DNA from: Desmonostoc muscorum LEGE 12446
GTDB lineage: Bacteria > Cyanobacteriota > Cyanobacteriia > Cyanobacteriales > Nostocaceae
Length of the DNA: 64,000 nucleotides
Direction of reading: 5' to 3'
Assembly (NCBI RefSeq): GCF_015207005.2
Contig: NZ_JADEXS020000001.1
Coordinates: 4,650,001-4,714,000 of the forward strand
Positions 8,341-18,632 of the stretch are shown piece after piece. The notes under the pieces were generated by a model. The model was not told the DNA's origin, made no database searches, and saw only the letters and a program-made list of their open reading frames with translations. The position numbers were made by a program, and so were the translations under genes. Position 1 is the first letter of the stretch. Each line of letters starts with the position of its first letter.

Positions 8341-11300
8341 CTAAGAACTAAACGCCCCTAAAACTTTTAAAGTCGCAATAGTCGCCTCAGTTAAATCACT
8401 CACACCAGTAATGTTCATCCCTTCATAAGGTCTTTCGCATCTGAGAGTTTTCAGGCATTTACCTGTTTCCACATCCCAAAGCTTAATCGTCTCATCTTCG
8501 CTGCCACTAGCCAAAATTTTACCTTGAGGATTAAAAGCAACTGACCAAACCCACTTGCTATGTCCTGACAAAGTTTTTATTTCTTTGCTGGTGGACAGAT
8601 CCCACAGCTTGATTGTTTGATCTCCGCTACCACTGGCTAGGATATGACCATCTATACTAATGGCGGCTGAGTACACGCAATTCGTATGCCCCTGCAAGGT
8701 TCTCAGACACTTACCGGTACTAACATCCCACAGTTTCACTGTCTGATCGCCGCTGGTACTTACCAGGTTCGTACCATCAGGACTAAAAGCAACTGACCAA
8801 ATCCAGTCAGTGTGACCTTCCAAAGTTTGAATGCAACTACCGATGCGGACATCCCACAGCCTGATGGTTTGGTCATGGCAACCACTGGCTAGGGTATGAC
8901 CATCGGGGCTGAAGGCAACTGACCAAACTCGCTGAGTGTGACCCTGCAAGATTTGGAGACATTTACCTGTGGTGACATCCCACAGATTGATAGTTTGGTC
9001 ATCACTGCCACTTGCTAGTATCTTACCATCGGGACTAAAGGCAACTGAGATGATCCGATTGCTATGTCCGCTCAAAGTTTTGAGACACTGACCAGTTTTG
9101 ACATTCCATAGTTTCACGGTTTGATCTTCACTACCACTGGCAAGAATGTTACCGTCTGGGTTCAGGGAAACTGATGTCACCCGATTACTATGCCCCCGCA
9201 ACGTTTTCAGGCAAAGACCAGTGTTCGTATCCCAGAGTTTCACTGTTTTGTCATTATTGCCACTTGCAAGGATATTACCTTGAGAACTGAAGGTAACCGA
9301 CCAGATACCATTACAATAACCCTGTAAGGTCTTGAGGCATCCACCTGTACTAAAATTCCACAGCTTAACTGTTTGGTCATCGCTGCCACTTGCTAGGGTC
9401 GTACCATCAGGACTAAAGGCAACTGACCATACGCGACTGCCATGACCTTTGAGAGTTTTCAGGCATTGACCCGTGCTGACATCCCATAGTTTCACTGTTT
9501 GGTCATCACTGCCGCTTGCTAGGCGATCGCCATCCAAACTAAAGGCAACTGAATTTACCAAGCCAGTATGACCTTGCAAAGTATCAAGACATTCACCTGT
9601 ACTGAGATTCCACAGCCTAACTGTTTTATCATGACAACCACTAACTAGTCTATGACCATCTGGACTAAAAGCAACGGACTGTACTCTATGGGTGTGTCCC
9701 AGCAACGTCTTGACACATTGATTAGTATTAATATCCCACAGCCTGATAGAGCAGTCGTCATTTCCACTAGCAAGCATTGTACCATCAGGACTAAAGACCA
9801 CTGCCCACACCCGGCTACCGTGTCCTTGGAGAATTTGAACGCATTCCCCGGTGACAACATCCCACAACCTCACCGTCGTGTCTTCACTACTACTTGCTAG
9901 TGTCTGACCATCGGGACTGAAGGAAACTGACCAGATGCCAGCGCTATGACCCTCGAAGGTGGCGAGGCATTGCCCAGTGCTAGTATCCCATAGTTTTACT
10001 GTTTGGTCATCGCTGCCACTAGCAAGCATTGTACCATCAGGACTAAAAGTCACAGGCCAGATAAAACCTGCGTGTCCCTTGCAGGTGAGCAGTTGCTTGC
10101 CATCTGCAACTTGGTAAACGCGAACTTCACCATTGGTATCTCCTGTTGCCAAGAGTTTGCCATCGCAGCTCAATGCTACTCCATGAATACCGCCAATGGT
10201 TTCTGCAAAAACGCATTTAGCGAGATTAGCATTTGCAAAATTGGCATTTTGCAAATTTACATTCCTGAGGTCTGCTTGCCAAATAGTTAAATCGGAAAAA
10301 TCACTACCAACAAGGTCAGTTCCCAAATGACAAAGTAAATTAACAATATTTCCAGATGTATAACTTTGTTCTAGGGGAGATGTTTCTCTGAGGGTTCCGA
10401 TAATTTGGGTGAGGTGATTTTCTAGAGTTTTTTGGCTTCTAAAGATAGCCAATAATCCTTCGATTATGGGTTGAAGAATGAGGTGAATTTGAGTTTCCCT
10501 TACATAGTCTTTTGCAGTCGCTTTCATCAAAGCATGGCTTCGGAAAAATTCGAGATTGTCAGTGATAATTTCTTGACAAATTTGCTCTACCAATCGATTA
10601 ATCGCATACTCCATGACTACAGGTTGGAGAGTGAACATTGCTTCGGTTTTTTCAACTAGAGATCGCCTCACCAAAGATTCCAAAACTTCCAGTAACTTTT
10701 GCAATGATAATGCTGATATAATATCTTTTTGTAATTCGGCAAGGGAAACTGCCTCATGATTAATTGCCAGCCAATATATAATTTCTTTTTCTAAATCTGA
10801 TAAACGTTCAAACTGCTGTTCTAAAATATCCCAAATATCACCAAAAACAACAGTATCTTGGCTTAAAAATTCGGAAACATTACCACTAAATAAATCTTGA
10901 ATAGTTGTGGCAACTACTTTTAAAGCTAAAGCATTTCCTCCATAGCTTTCAACTAATCTCCTCAGTTCTTTCTCTGAACCTGATATGCCTTTGATTTTTA
11001 AAATTTCTTGACCATCATTTGGCAAAAGACCTTTGAGCATGAATGAGCGAACGCACAAACCCGCTCCTTCCATTGATGCTACTTCTTTAGGTTTTTCTCT
11101 ACTGGTTAATATTAAGCAGCTTTGTTGTTCTGTTTCTCCTAATCGTTTTAGCAGTTCACTATATCCTTCGTATCCCTCTCGATAACGTCCTACCCGACTA
11201 CCAGCACGTAAAATTGACTCCATATTATCTAGTATTAATAAACAGCGATGCTGTCGTAGATAATGTAGCAGTCGCGTGAGTCTTTGAGCTGTGCCTTCTG

Positions 11301-11868
11301 GTAAAATTGCTTCTGTTTCCCGGTCATCAGAAAGAAATTGAATTAAACTAGCTAAGAGCGTGTTGACTGGAGGAGCATCTTGCAGCGATCGCCAAATAAC
11401 GTACTCAAAATTCTCTTTAATTTGTTCTACAAGCTTGACAGTAACGGAAGTTTTGCCAATCCCCCCCATACCTAAAATCGCCACTATCTGACAGCGGTCT
11501 TTTAAAATCCATTGCTCTAATGTGGCTGTTTCTGATGTGCGTCCATAAAAAACTGATGCCCCAATTGCTTCTCCCCAATCTAAATGTCGAGATTTGTCAG
11601 AATTTGTATAGTCAGTTTTATCTAAATCTAAATTTAAAGCCTGAAAAAAAAGCTCAAGTGTTTTTTTATCAACTCCTTCCTCACGAGATAATACCTTAGA
11701 AATTGTTACAGTATTTACTTTAACTCGTTCACTTAAATCTTCAAGGGTATATCTATTTCCGTAATTCTCTTTGTCTTCCAGGGTAATTTTACCGGATTGC
11801 AGCTTTTGCAATCCTTCAAGTGTAAGAATCAGACCACGCTTGCGTTTTTGCTTTGGAACCTGGGTCAT
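8341..11868 (-). CDS. STAND NTPase with HTH-like N-terminus, NB-ARC-type domain, pentapeptide linker and 14 WD40 repeats
   Basis: A 1175-residue signal-transduction ATPase. Residues 1-85 form a small helical domain ([13 protein letters not shown] ... TLEDLSERV ... [13 protein letters not shown]) that recurs at the start of the protein at 41492-42910. The NTPase has Walker A GMGGIGKT near 135 and Walker B LLILDN near 210. A short pentapeptide-repeat run ([12 protein letters not shown]) lies near 545. From about 560 to the end there are 14 WD40 repeats of 42 residues, enough for two seven-bladed propellers; most read (V/I)WSVAFSPDG ... [14 protein letters not shown]. In this class ligand binding to the WD40 part releases the NTPase to oligomerise. 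No fused effector is visible, so any output would act through the N-terminal domain. The target is unknown; regulation or defence are both possible. Confidence 0.85.
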   Translation of the reverse strand: MTQVPKQKRKRGLILTLEGLQKLQSGKITLEDKENYGNRYTLEDLSERVKVNTVTISKVLSREEGVDKKTLELFFQALNLDLDKTDYTNSDKSRHLDWGEAIGASVFYGRTSETATLEQWILKDRCQIVAILGMGGIGKTSVTVKLVEQIKENFEYVIWRSLQDAPPVNTLLASLIQFLSDDRETEAILPEGTAQRLTRLLHYLRQHRCLLILDNMESILRAGSRVGRYREGYEGYSELLKRLGETEQQSCLILTSREKPKEVASMEGAGLCVRSFMLKGLLPNDGQEILKIKGISGSEKELRRLVESYGGNALALKVVATTIQDLFSGNVSEFLSQDTVVFGDIWDILEQQFERLSDLEKEIIYWLAINHEAVSLAELQKDIISALSLQKLLEVLESLVRRSLVEKTEAMFTLQPVVMEYAINRLVEQICQEIITDNLEFFRSHALMKATAKDYVRETQIHLILQPIIEGLLAIFRSQKTLENHLTQIIGTLRETSPLEQSYTSGNIVNLLCHLGTDLVGSDFSDLTIWQADLRNVNLQNANFANANLAKCVFAETIGGIHGVALSCDGKLLATGDTNGEVRVYQVADGKQLLTCKGHAGFIWPVTFSPDGTMLASGSDDQTVKLWDTSTGQCLATFEGHSAGIWSVSFSPDGQTLASSSEDTTVRLWDVVTGECVQILQGHGSRVWAVVFSPDGTMLASGNDDCSIRLWDINTNQCVKTLLGHTHRVQSVAFSPDGHRLVSGCHDKTVRLWNLSTGECLDTLQGHTGLVNSVAFSLDGDRLASGSDDQTVKLWDVSTGQCLKTLKGHGSRVWSVAFSPDGTTLASGSDDQTVKLWNFSTGGCLKTLQGYCNGIWSVTFSSQGNILASGNNDKTVKLWDTNTGLCLKTLRGHSNRVTSVSLNPDGNILASGSEDQTVKLWNVKTGQCLKTLSGHSNRIISVAFSPDGKILASGSDDQTINLWDVTTGKCLQILQGHTQRVWSVAFSPDGHTLASGCHDQTIRLWDVRIGSCIQTLEGHTDWIWSVAFSPDGTNLVSTSGDQTVKLWDVSTGKCLRTLQGHTNCVYSAAISIDGHILASGSGDQTIKLWDLSTSKEIKTLSGHSKWVWSVAFNPQGKILASGSEDETIKLWDVETGKCLKTLRCERPYEGMNITGVSDLTEATIATLKVLGAFSS

Positions 11869-12312
11869 AACTACTAACCTGATGAATGTAAAATAAGTAA
11901 TTGGTAATTACTGATATATGACTCACTATCAATCTAGTACAGCACGGCGTAAATAAACCAACCATTTGAAATGTCTAAAACCCTTATGAACAGGTAATTA
12001 CGAATTACGAATTACGAATTACGAATTCCGCCTTGCGGTACTAGCGATCTTGAGATTTGTAACTGCAAGTGAATTTAAGGTTCTGTTGCAACGCTGGGTT
12101 GTCATCATGTAGGATAAACCAATTACTTTTGGTTAAGAATAAGAGATAAAAGAGTAAAGGTTTGAATTTACCTTTGATTTTTTAGCCCTTAAGTTTTTTC
12201 TAAATTAGAACAGAAGTTGTTAATAAAGTCTTAATTAAGAAACAGGAATATACACAGCATTTACGCAAAAATTGCCAAAAAATTTAATTTATCGAACCGC
12301 CAAGGTGCTAAG
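11869..12312. other. Intergenic region with GAATTAC tandem repeat
   Basis: Mostly AT-rich DNA between the divergent start of the STAND gene and the MITE at 12313. Positions about 11995-12026 are a tandem array of the heptamer ATTACGA, also seen at 15666-15695. No gene is apparent. Confidence 0.5.
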
Positions 12313-12572
12313 AGGATGTTTGAAAAGTGATATGTAGTGATTTGAATCGAATTATTACCCCCCTTAATCCCACGCCACTTGCTACAACGGAGGGAACCTC
12401 CGCAACGCAGTGGCTCCCCGATATATTGGGGGGAAACAAGAAATCTAGTTCCCTCACGCCACTTGCTTCAAGCCGGGGAACCCGTCCAACGCAGTGGCTC
12501 CCCTTTATAAGGGGAGGGTTAGGGTGGGGTGGAAAATATTTGAGACATCAATCATGACTTTTCAAACATCCT
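12313..12572. mobile_element. 260-bp MITE with TIR AGGATGTTTGAAAAGT and 5-bp target duplication
   Basis: The ends are AGGATGTTTGAAAAGT (12313-12328) and its complement (12557-12572), flanked by the direct repeat CTAAG (12308-12312 and 12573-12577). The interior is a cyanobacterial palindromic repeat (CCCCCTTAATCCC ... TTATAAGGGGAGGGTTAGGG). That repeat is itself interrupted twice by a hairpin of about 42 bp of the form CGCCACTTGCT ... CAACGCAGTGGC (about 12372-12414 and 12455-12500). There is no transposase, so it would need one supplied in trans. Confidence 0.75.
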
Positions 12573-12855
12573 CTAAGGACGCCAAGAGTTCGTACAGTGT
12601 GCCTAAGTCCTAATACATAGAAACCAAAAGTCTCCGTGTGGAGTATATCAACATTGAAAAGGACTCAAGTCCTTTAGTTGTATTATGCACAAATTCTTTA
12701 AAAAACTTCAAGATTCAAGAATTTTTTATATAAATATTGTGGGGAGATGGGGGGCGGAGGGGGCGTTGCTGATTTTATGTATAAAAATCATTGTGCATGA
12801 TATCAAAATCCTTGTAGAGACGTTGCAATTGCTAGTCTCTACATCTGGATTCATC
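12573..12855. other. Intergenic stretch downstream of the tyrosinase gene
   Basis: AT-rich DNA with a run of G-rich words near 12741-12765 and a GTAGAGACG ... CTCTAC hairpin at about 12813-12842, a small dispersed repeat also present near 23983. An open frame at 12685-12876 has no protein-like features. Confidence 0.4.
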
Positions 12856-14196
12856 TCAGAATTTATTCTCGATTAACCAGTGAACCCAGTCTAATGACCA
12901 TATTGGCACTTCTGGGACGTGTTTAAGAGTGTCGTAGGTGTAGCCGTAGTTTCTGAGATTGAGAGTGTCTTTGGGCGTGACAATATCATTGCGTGCAAAA
13001 TTTGGTAGCAGAGATCGTATATCCCCAGGGCCTATTTTTCCTGGTGTGGACTGTCCCCCGTCCCAAGGCCACATGGGATCATTGAGATTGTGTCCGTAAG
13101 GCTGATTAGCTTTTGGATAAGAAGCCTTTTTTAGGCGATGGTTTTCTTGCCATTGCGCCCAAAGGCGATCGACGTTGGCATGATGCAGCCAAAAAATTGG
13201 ATCATTGGGAGAACCAGGAACGTTGCTCATGGTGCCTAATCTTTGCAGCAAAGGGGGCGGAAACTGAGTTAAATCGACAAGAACCCCGCCGACCAATCCA
13301 TGAAGATAATTATGAGTGAATACTCCAGGAGTTTCATTGCCATTTTGATCTACGCTAATATCTCCTTCTATGGCAGCGCGAAATTGAAGATAGTCATTGA
13401 TATTGAGCAAATTATTGATTTCTGTTTGGGGTAGGGGGTAGTTATTGGCAGGAGGTATTTTGAGAAAGCGAATGAGTGAGGTTCCCAGAGTTTGATTTGT
13501 TATTTGGTCAATATGTAAGTTGTTGTTCAGAACCCAGCCATCAGCTAAAGAAAAATTACCAAACTGAACAGAACCACCCAAATAACTACCTGCACCTGGA
13601 ACGTTGATTGTTGTTCCTGTGCCATTTGCTCCTAAAAAGTCTGGTTTAAAGATAATATCGATCGCTCTAGGATCTTTCCAATCCCAATATGGAATAGTTA
13701 TCTTGGGGTTAACTGACTGTAAAGCTTTTTCAAATCTTCTTAAATATTCACGATGCCAAGGCAGAAAGCCTGCATTTGCGTGAGCCGCATCTGTTCCGGC
13801 TGCTGGCCCAGTGGGATGTAGGATTGTATTGGAATAATTTGCATTCATGCCACCCATATGCATTGATGAAAATCCCATCGCTCCCACATGTATGGCCACA
13901 ATTTGGTCATAAAGACTGATGTTGCTGCCTTTAGGGATTGTTCTTTTTAATGTTTTGATGGCGTTAACAAAGTCTGCTTTTTCTTGTGGAGTCAGATCAA
14001 CAACGTTTTTTCTGACTAGGGTGACATCCATTGCTGGAGTTTTTACCATAGTCATGGCAAGAATTATGCCAACGCACAACATGATGATTGTTTGACGGAA
14101 AAATTTTAAGGATTTTTTTCTCTGCTGAAAATTTTGTCTCCACTTTTGAACTTTTCTGGTGTTTGTGCGAACAAAAGTGTCAATTTTAGATTTCAT
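12856..14196 (-). CDS. Exported tyrosinase-type copper oxidase
   Basis: A 446-residue protein of the tyrosinase family. A basic N-terminus and one hydrophobic segment (about residues 33-50) suggest a signal peptide or membrane anchor. CuA: the second and third His are in HANAGFLPWHREYL with the normal spacing of nine, and the first is probably in VAIHVGAM or SMHMGG. CuB: HNYLHGLV gives two His, and DPIFWLHHANVDRLW gives the third. All six copper ligands therefore seem present. It would oxidise monophenols or catechols outside the cytoplasm. A tyrosinase is part of the scytonemin locus in Nostoc, but the scy genes needed are missing here, so a link with the ScyA-like gene 8 kb away is only suggestive. 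It stands alone. Confidence 0.88.
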   Translation of the reverse strand: MKSKIDTFVRTNTRKVQKWRQNFQQRKKSLKFFRQTIIMLCVGIILAMTMVKTPAMDVTLVRKNVVDLTPQEKADFVNAIKTLKRTIPKGSNISLYDQIVAIHVGAMGFSSMHMGGMNANYSNTILHPTGPAAGTDAAHANAGFLPWHREYLRRFEKALQSVNPKITIPYWDWKDPRAIDIIFKPDFLGANGTGTTINVPGAGSYLGGSVQFGNFSLADGWVLNNNLHIDQITNQTLGTSLIRFLKIPPANNYPLPQTEINNLLNINDYLQFRAAIEGDISVDQNGNETPGVFTHNYLHGLVGGVLVDLTQFPPPLLQRLGTMSNVPGSPNDPIFWLHHANVDRLWAQWQENHRLKKASYPKANQPYGHNLNDPMWPWDGGQSTPGKIGPGDIRSLLPNFARNDIVTPKDTLNLRNYGYTYDTLKHVPEVPIWSLDWVHWLIENKF

Positions 14197-14305
14197 GGAA
14201 ATGATTCCCTAATTTAGAGTAGTTATGCGATCGCTTTTGCATCTAGATATATGCACAAGCTGTTGACAGAGGTTTGACGACGCTAACATCTGTATCAAAT
14301 GACTA

Positions 14306-14403
14306 ACAGCGAATTTCAAGTTGGTGAAGTACACAACGATTCGTCTGGTAGTCAGGTATAAAGCCTGTTTTATTTCTGACTCCTGAGTTCTGAATTCTGC
14401 TGT
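14306..14403. repeat. MITE-like repeat, ACAGC/GCTGT family
   Basis: It starts ACAGCGAATTTCAAG, carries GTGAAGTACAC, and ends GAATTCTGCTGT. The same family occurs at 17310-17435 and, inverted, at 48096-48213, with a fragment in the gene at 19189. The rest of the gap 14197-14661 holds no recognisable gene. Confidence 0.6.
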
Positions 14404-14661
14404 AAATACCAGTCTGGGTTTTAACTAATCGTTTTGAATGCTTGCTTGGTGTTTATCAATGGGGTAACTCTGGCTAGTAAATAATCTGCCAACGGCACTT
14501 TTACCAGACTTTTGCTTGATTTTTGCAACACATCGCCATTTTCTACTAACCTGGCTCAAAAAGCAAGAAATTCACGATGTGCTGATTTAATTTTCGTCTG
14601 GGCAATGATTTTGGCGATCGCTGGAAGTTTACTGAAAGAAAATTCCCAATCCAAAATCGGA

Positions 14662-15612
14662 TCACCTTGGAACCGGGACTTGATTAATTACCGACGCAAT
14701 TACCGCGTCAATTTGTAAACCATCCAGCATGGCTTCTGGTTTCAAAATCAGTCGATGACGTAGCAACGGCGATGCAACGGCTTTGACATCATCTGGTGTC
14801 ACAAAATCCCTTCCTGTTAACCACGCTAGGGCTTGAGATGTCTGCAACCAAGCACCAGCGGCGCGGGGCGATGCACCCAAAGTTAAATCAGGATATTGAC
14901 GCGATGTTCTCACCAACGCTAATAAATAATCAACGATCGCTTCTGACACTTTAACTTCTTTGACTGCTTGCCGTGCTTGCAAAATATCGGCTACTGTGGC
15001 TACTGGTTTCAAACGGCTAATATCCAAACGCCTTGCTGCAAAACCCGCCTGACGATTGAGTAACATTTGCTTTTCAGCAGCTTGATCGGGATAATCTACC
15101 ACCAGTTTAAATAAAAACCTGTCTAACTGCGCTTCTGGTAAAGGATAAGTTCCCTCAAATTCTAGGGGATTTTGGGTTGCAATTACCCAAAATAAATCCG
15201 GCAAGGGTAAACTTTCACCATCTAGCGTTACCTGCATTTCTTCCATTGCTTCTAGCAGCGCCGCTTGTGTTTTAGGGGGAGTACGGTTAATTTCATCTGC
15301 TAGGAGTACTTCGGTAAATATTGGCCCTTTTTTTAAAGTGAAATTCCGGCTATTCAAGTCAAAAATATTTGTACCAGTAATATCTGACGGTAAGACATCT
15401 GGTGTTAATTGAATTCGGCGAAATTCCCCTTGAATTAACTGTGCTAATACTTTTACTAAGAGAGTTTTACCAGTACCCGGCACTCCTTCTAAAATTATGT
15501 GTCCACCAGCTAACAGCGCTACTAAAAGTTGTTGTATGAGGCTGGATTGCCCGACAATTACTTGGTTAAGACCTTCACCAAGGCGAATTAAAATAGAATG
15601 GATTTCGTTCAT
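14662..15612 (-). CDS. MoxR-family AAA+ ATPase
   Basis: A 316-residue AAA+ protein with Walker A GVPGTGKT at about 42-49, Walker B LLADEINR followed by TPPKTQAALLEAMEE, sensor 1 WVIATQNP, and the arginine-finger region LPEAQLDRF. MoxR ATPases act as chaperones that help assemble or activate complexes, usually with VWA or DUF58 partners. Here it lies 68 bases downstream of a DUF4350 gene on the same strand, a common pairing, but no DUF58 gene follows. The spacer is filled with the ATTACGA heptamer array. It is of normal length for the family. Confidence 0.9.
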   Translation of the reverse strand: MNEIHSILIRLGEGLNQVIVGQSSLIQQLLVALLAGGHIILEGVPGTGKTLLVKVLAQLIQGEFRRIQLTPDVLPSDITGTNIFDLNSRNFTLKKGPIFTEVLLADEINRTPPKTQAALLEAMEEMQVTLDGESLPLPDLFWVIATQNPLEFEGTYPLPEAQLDRFLFKLVVDYPDQAAEKQMLLNRQAGFAARRLDISRLKPVATVADILQARQAVKEVKVSEAIVDYLLALVRTSRQYPDLTLGASPRAAGAWLQTSQALAWLTGRDFVTPDDVKAVASPLLRHRLILKPEAMLDGLQIDAVIASVINQVPVPR

Positions 15613-15680
15613 AATATTAATTTTTCATTTGTCGTTTGTCGTTTGCCATTTCTCAATTCCTATTAATTACGAATTACGAA

Positions 15681-16775
15681 TTACGAATTACGAATTAATC
15701 TAATGGTTCGCCATTTTCCCAACCAGCTTAACAGCTCTTGTTCACTCATGGGCTGTTTGCGTGATTGTAGCTTTAAAACTGCATCTAGTTCTGCGGCACT
15801 TGCACCTGTTTTTTCTACCCAGACACTAAGCAAGGCTTGGTGTTCTAGCGGTATTTGCCCTAATCCTAAGGCTTTTTGCAGTTGCAATTGTTCTTGTTTA
15901 CCCACCATCTCAATTACAAAGTCGGCGGTATCAGCTTTCTGCAAGACTAAGGCTAAGGCTTGGATGTATGCCTCGCTGTTATCTGCGACTGGTGTATCTA
16001 AAGTTACTGGTTTGCCAAAACGGCGATTCTGCGCCCAAATCAGCGCCAATAGTAAAATACCTACTTGGATAAATATTGGAAATAAAGGAGTTTTAGCAAA
16101 AAAACTAGATAAATTTCCTTCGTTTTCTTTCTGCCTGACATCGGTATCTTTATAGCCGTGAATGTATTCATCGACAAATACTGTGTTACCGTTTTTCTTG
16201 ACTAACTCGGCTAAATACCTAAAATTACTGAAATTATTTTGGTAGGCATTGGCGGCTAAATAAGGAGTGGTAGAAAAAATTACGTTGCCTTGCTTGTATT
16301 TTTCTTGCCAGACAATAGCACCAAAGCGATCGCCTAAATCAATTTGCTTTTGGTTAACTTTTTTATTTCGTCTGCGCGTCTCAATTTTAATATCGCCTTG
16401 GGAGGATTTTTGCAGAGTGCTAAAGTTTGCTTCTGTAACTCGCGCCCCGGCACCTAAAATTACCAAAGTATTTCCTTTTTCTACCCATTCACGTTCTTGA
16501 CTATCGAGGGTTGTATCTCTGGGATAGCTGCTAACCACAAGAAAAGTAACTGGGCTGTTCTCTGGCTGAATTTCACTAAAAGGCTTTTGCCAGCGCTTGA
16601 TAGAAATTCCTTGCTCTTGCATGAAAGCGTACCAAGCACCATAGCCATCAGGGGCGCGGTTATAAGTAGAGCCAACATTAACTTTAGTATTATTAGGCGC
16701 TGCGATCAAACTCAGTAAAACGATCGCTGCAAGTGCGATCGCTCCCATCCAAGCAAGGCGATTTGAACGTTTCAT
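15681..16775 (-). CDS. DUF4350-containing membrane protein
   Basis: A 364-residue protein with an N-terminal membrane segment (about 10-26), an extracytoplasmic DUF4350-like region with NRAPDGYGAWYAF and FLVVSSYP, a second membrane helix at about 230-246 (PIFIQVGILLLALIW) and a cytoplasmic helical tail. DUF4350 proteins usually accompany MoxR and DUF58 genes; the MoxR gene is directly downstream. The last residues (LIRNS) and the stop codon come from the ATTACGA heptamer array, so the original C-terminus may have been replaced. Function is unknown, probably a MoxR-dependent envelope system. Confidence 0.82.
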   Translation of the reverse strand: MKRSNRLAWMGAIALAAIVLLSLIAAPNNTKVNVGSTYNRAPDGYGAWYAFMQEQGISIKRWQKPFSEIQPENSPVTFLVVSSYPRDTTLDSQEREWVEKGNTLVILGAGARVTEANFSTLQKSSQGDIKIETRRRNKKVNQKQIDLGDRFGAIVWQEKYKQGNVIFSTTPYLAANAYQNNFSNFRYLAELVKKNGNTVFVDEYIHGYKDTDVRQKENEGNLSSFFAKTPLFPIFIQVGILLLALIWAQNRRFGKPVTLDTPVADNSEAYIQALALVLQKADTADFVIEMVGKQEQLQLQKALGLGQIPLEHQALLSVWVEKTGASAAELDAVLKLQSRKQPMSEQELLSWLGKWRTIRLIRNS

Positions 16776-17309
16776 TTTCCAGTTTCACAATCGTCAATTC
16801 GTTTTATAATCGATATTCAGTATGATAAGTACTAATATTTACTTATTTTTCAGTAAACTCAAAAAGATAATTAACTTTATCAAACTCTGCATTCAGACAT
16901 CTATGGTAACAAACCATACTAGTTTCCAGAATTATGCAAATTACAATTTTCAGTTAGGTAAAGCAGCTTTTGCGATTTCTAAATCAAGTTTTTCTGGACA
17001 ATTTAGGCAATTTTACCTGCATTTCTCCTATAAGCTAATGCCAATACTCTCAAAGTTGTGTTTGCATCAGTTTAAATCTTAGAAACTCCCTAAAGACGTA
17101 AAAAACCCCACCCCTGAGAAAGGGTAGGGTTAGTTATATTACTAAGGCTATTTAACTTGATATGATATCACTCAAATTAGAAAAGCGATCGCCCCCATAC
17201 AATTATCAATCCGACACCATCAAGTTAAAATCAAGTTTGCCATCATATGCAAAACTGCGATCGCGCTTGTACAAACTAATTAAACCTGACGCTGACAATA
17301 TTCGGTTTC

Positions 17310-17435
17310 ACAGCAGATTTCAAGAAGCGTGAAGTACACCATCTAAATCTCAAAGCTAGGCCGAAAGCCTATTCTCATTCTGTTAGCGCAGGGGGGCGTA
17401 GCCCATTCTGACTCCTGAATTCTCAATTCTGCTGT
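17310..17435. repeat. MITE-like repeat, ACAGCAGATTTCA family
   Basis: The ends are ACAGCAGATTTCA and AATTCTGCTGT. The inside holds GTGAAGTACACCATCTAAAT and a GTTAGCGCAGG...GGCGTAGCCCATTCTGA segment. An inverted copy is at 48096-48213. It lies in the 1.1-kb gap between the DUF4350 gene and the CRISPR array; the rest of 16776-17309 is AT-rich without a credible gene. Confidence 0.65.
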
Positions 17436-17519
17436 ATTTTTTGTGCGCCTGCTATTTTGGTAAAGTAGAACTTATGGGTGGTTAACCAGTGCGCTACGAC
17501 TCTATTAGAACTAGCTTTT

Positions 17520-17642
17520 TCAAGGTGACCAACGAACATACGTTGTTTTGGTGTTAGCATCTTGAATCATCCGCTCACATTTTGGGCTTTTTGAAGATTG
17601 AAATAACCAATCTTCGTTCCAAATTTCACCAGCTTGAAAAGG
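17520..17642 (-). pseudogene. Possible short coding remnant next to the CRISPR leader
   Basis: On the minus strand a 40-codon open frame without a start reads like protein sequence (FQAGEIWNEDWLFQSS ... NTKTTYVRWSP, then stop). It is bounded upstream by an in-frame TAG. I do not recognise the family. It may be the C-terminal fragment of a lost gene. Chance remains possible at this length. Confidence 0.25.
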
Positions 17643-17659
17643 CTAGTCCTGTCTATTTT

Positions 17660-17895
17660 CTTTGCCAAATGCGCGGATGGGTAGGTGTTAAAAATAAGAT
17701 TTGGGGAAACAAGCTTCAAAGTAGGCTGTAGCAAGAGTTTTGCGATAAATAGTTGTGAAAGTACCCGCGCACCTTACACAGACTGGGTTTTGGCTATTTT
17801 ATTAATACCTAATCTCAATTTTTCATGTTATGATTAGACCATCCGCGCTACAGAACCTTGAAAACCAAATACAGACTGTGTTTGCGGCTACCGCC
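17660..17895 (+). promoter_or_regulatory. Probable CRISPR leader
   Basis: AT-rich DNA immediately before the first repeat, on the side expected if the array is transcribed rightward: each repeat ends GATTGAAAC, the usual crRNA 5'-handle side. It contains TGTTATGAT (about 17827), which could serve as a -10 region, and no open frame on the plus strand. Exact promoter not assignable. Confidence 0.5.
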
Positions 17896-18595
17896 ATTGA
17901 AATTTCATTTACTCCCTATTAGGGATTGAAACTCTGATTTCCTCTACCGCTGCTAGTTCAGCTTTACGATTGAAATTTCATTTACTCCCTATTAGGGATT
18001 GAAACTGATATTGCTAGTAGTTATTGCTGGTGTAGTTGTCATTGAAATTTCATTTACTCCCTATTAGGGATTGAAACTGCAAAGACAAAGAATTAACTCA
18101 GTGGCAGATAAGATACATTGAAATTTCATTTACTCCCTATTAGGGATTGAAACAGCTTGGATACTGAAAGAGAAGATTTTAAATTATTATTGAAATTTCA
18201 TTTACTCCCTATTAGGGATTGAAACAACAATCTTTCTCACGCTGATAGCAAATACGCATTACGTATGGTAATATTGAAATTTCATTTACTCCCTATTAGG
18301 GATTGAAACGAAATACCCAAAAGCAAGGACTCAAACTCTTTGAATTGAAATTTCATTTACTCCCTATTAGGGATTGAAACTTTTCCTTTTACTGTAAATA
18401 AAGTTGTTGAATGGCTATTGAAATTTCATTTACTCCCTATTAGGGATTGAAACATCTAAAAGCTTTTGCGCTCCTGCCGCTGGCAAATTGAAATTTCATT
18501 TACTCCCTATTAGGGATTGAAACCACAATAAATCACTTGGAAGACCCCTCTTCTAACCATTGAAATTTCATTTACTCCCTATTAGGGATTGAAAC
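17896..18595 (+). CRISPR. CRISPR array, 10 repeats of 37 bp and 9 spacers
   Basis: Ten apparently identical 37-base repeats start ATTGAAATTTC, contain the inverted repeat TCCCTA-T-TAGGGA and end GGGATTGAAAC. Starts: 17896, 17969, 18041, 18117, 18189, 18273, 18344, 18417, 18487, 18559. Spacers are 36, 35, 39, 35, 47, 34, 36, 33 and 35 bases; the fifth is unusually long. The GATTGAAAC end implies rightward transcription. Repeats of this form occur with type I and type III systems in cyanobacteria. No cas gene lies in the window, so Cas proteins would have to act from elsewhere. Confidence 0.97.
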
Positions 18596-18632
18596 ATGGG
18601 AAGCGATGACAAAGAAGAAATCAAAGAAAATT

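Noticed and set aside
12327..12557. 76-codon plus-strand frame
   Set aside because: It is wholly inside the 260-bp MITE and reads its palindromes (repeated T-Q-W-L-P words).
14512..14718. 68-codon plus-strand frame overlapping the moxR 3' end
   Set aside because: Overlaps the real gene on the other strand and shows no family features; the moxR frame explains the end of the stretch.
16822..17082. 86-codon plus-strand frame upstream of the CRISPR array
   Set aside because: Low-complexity AT-rich sequence with no recognisable domain or ribosome-binding site; not enough to call a gene.
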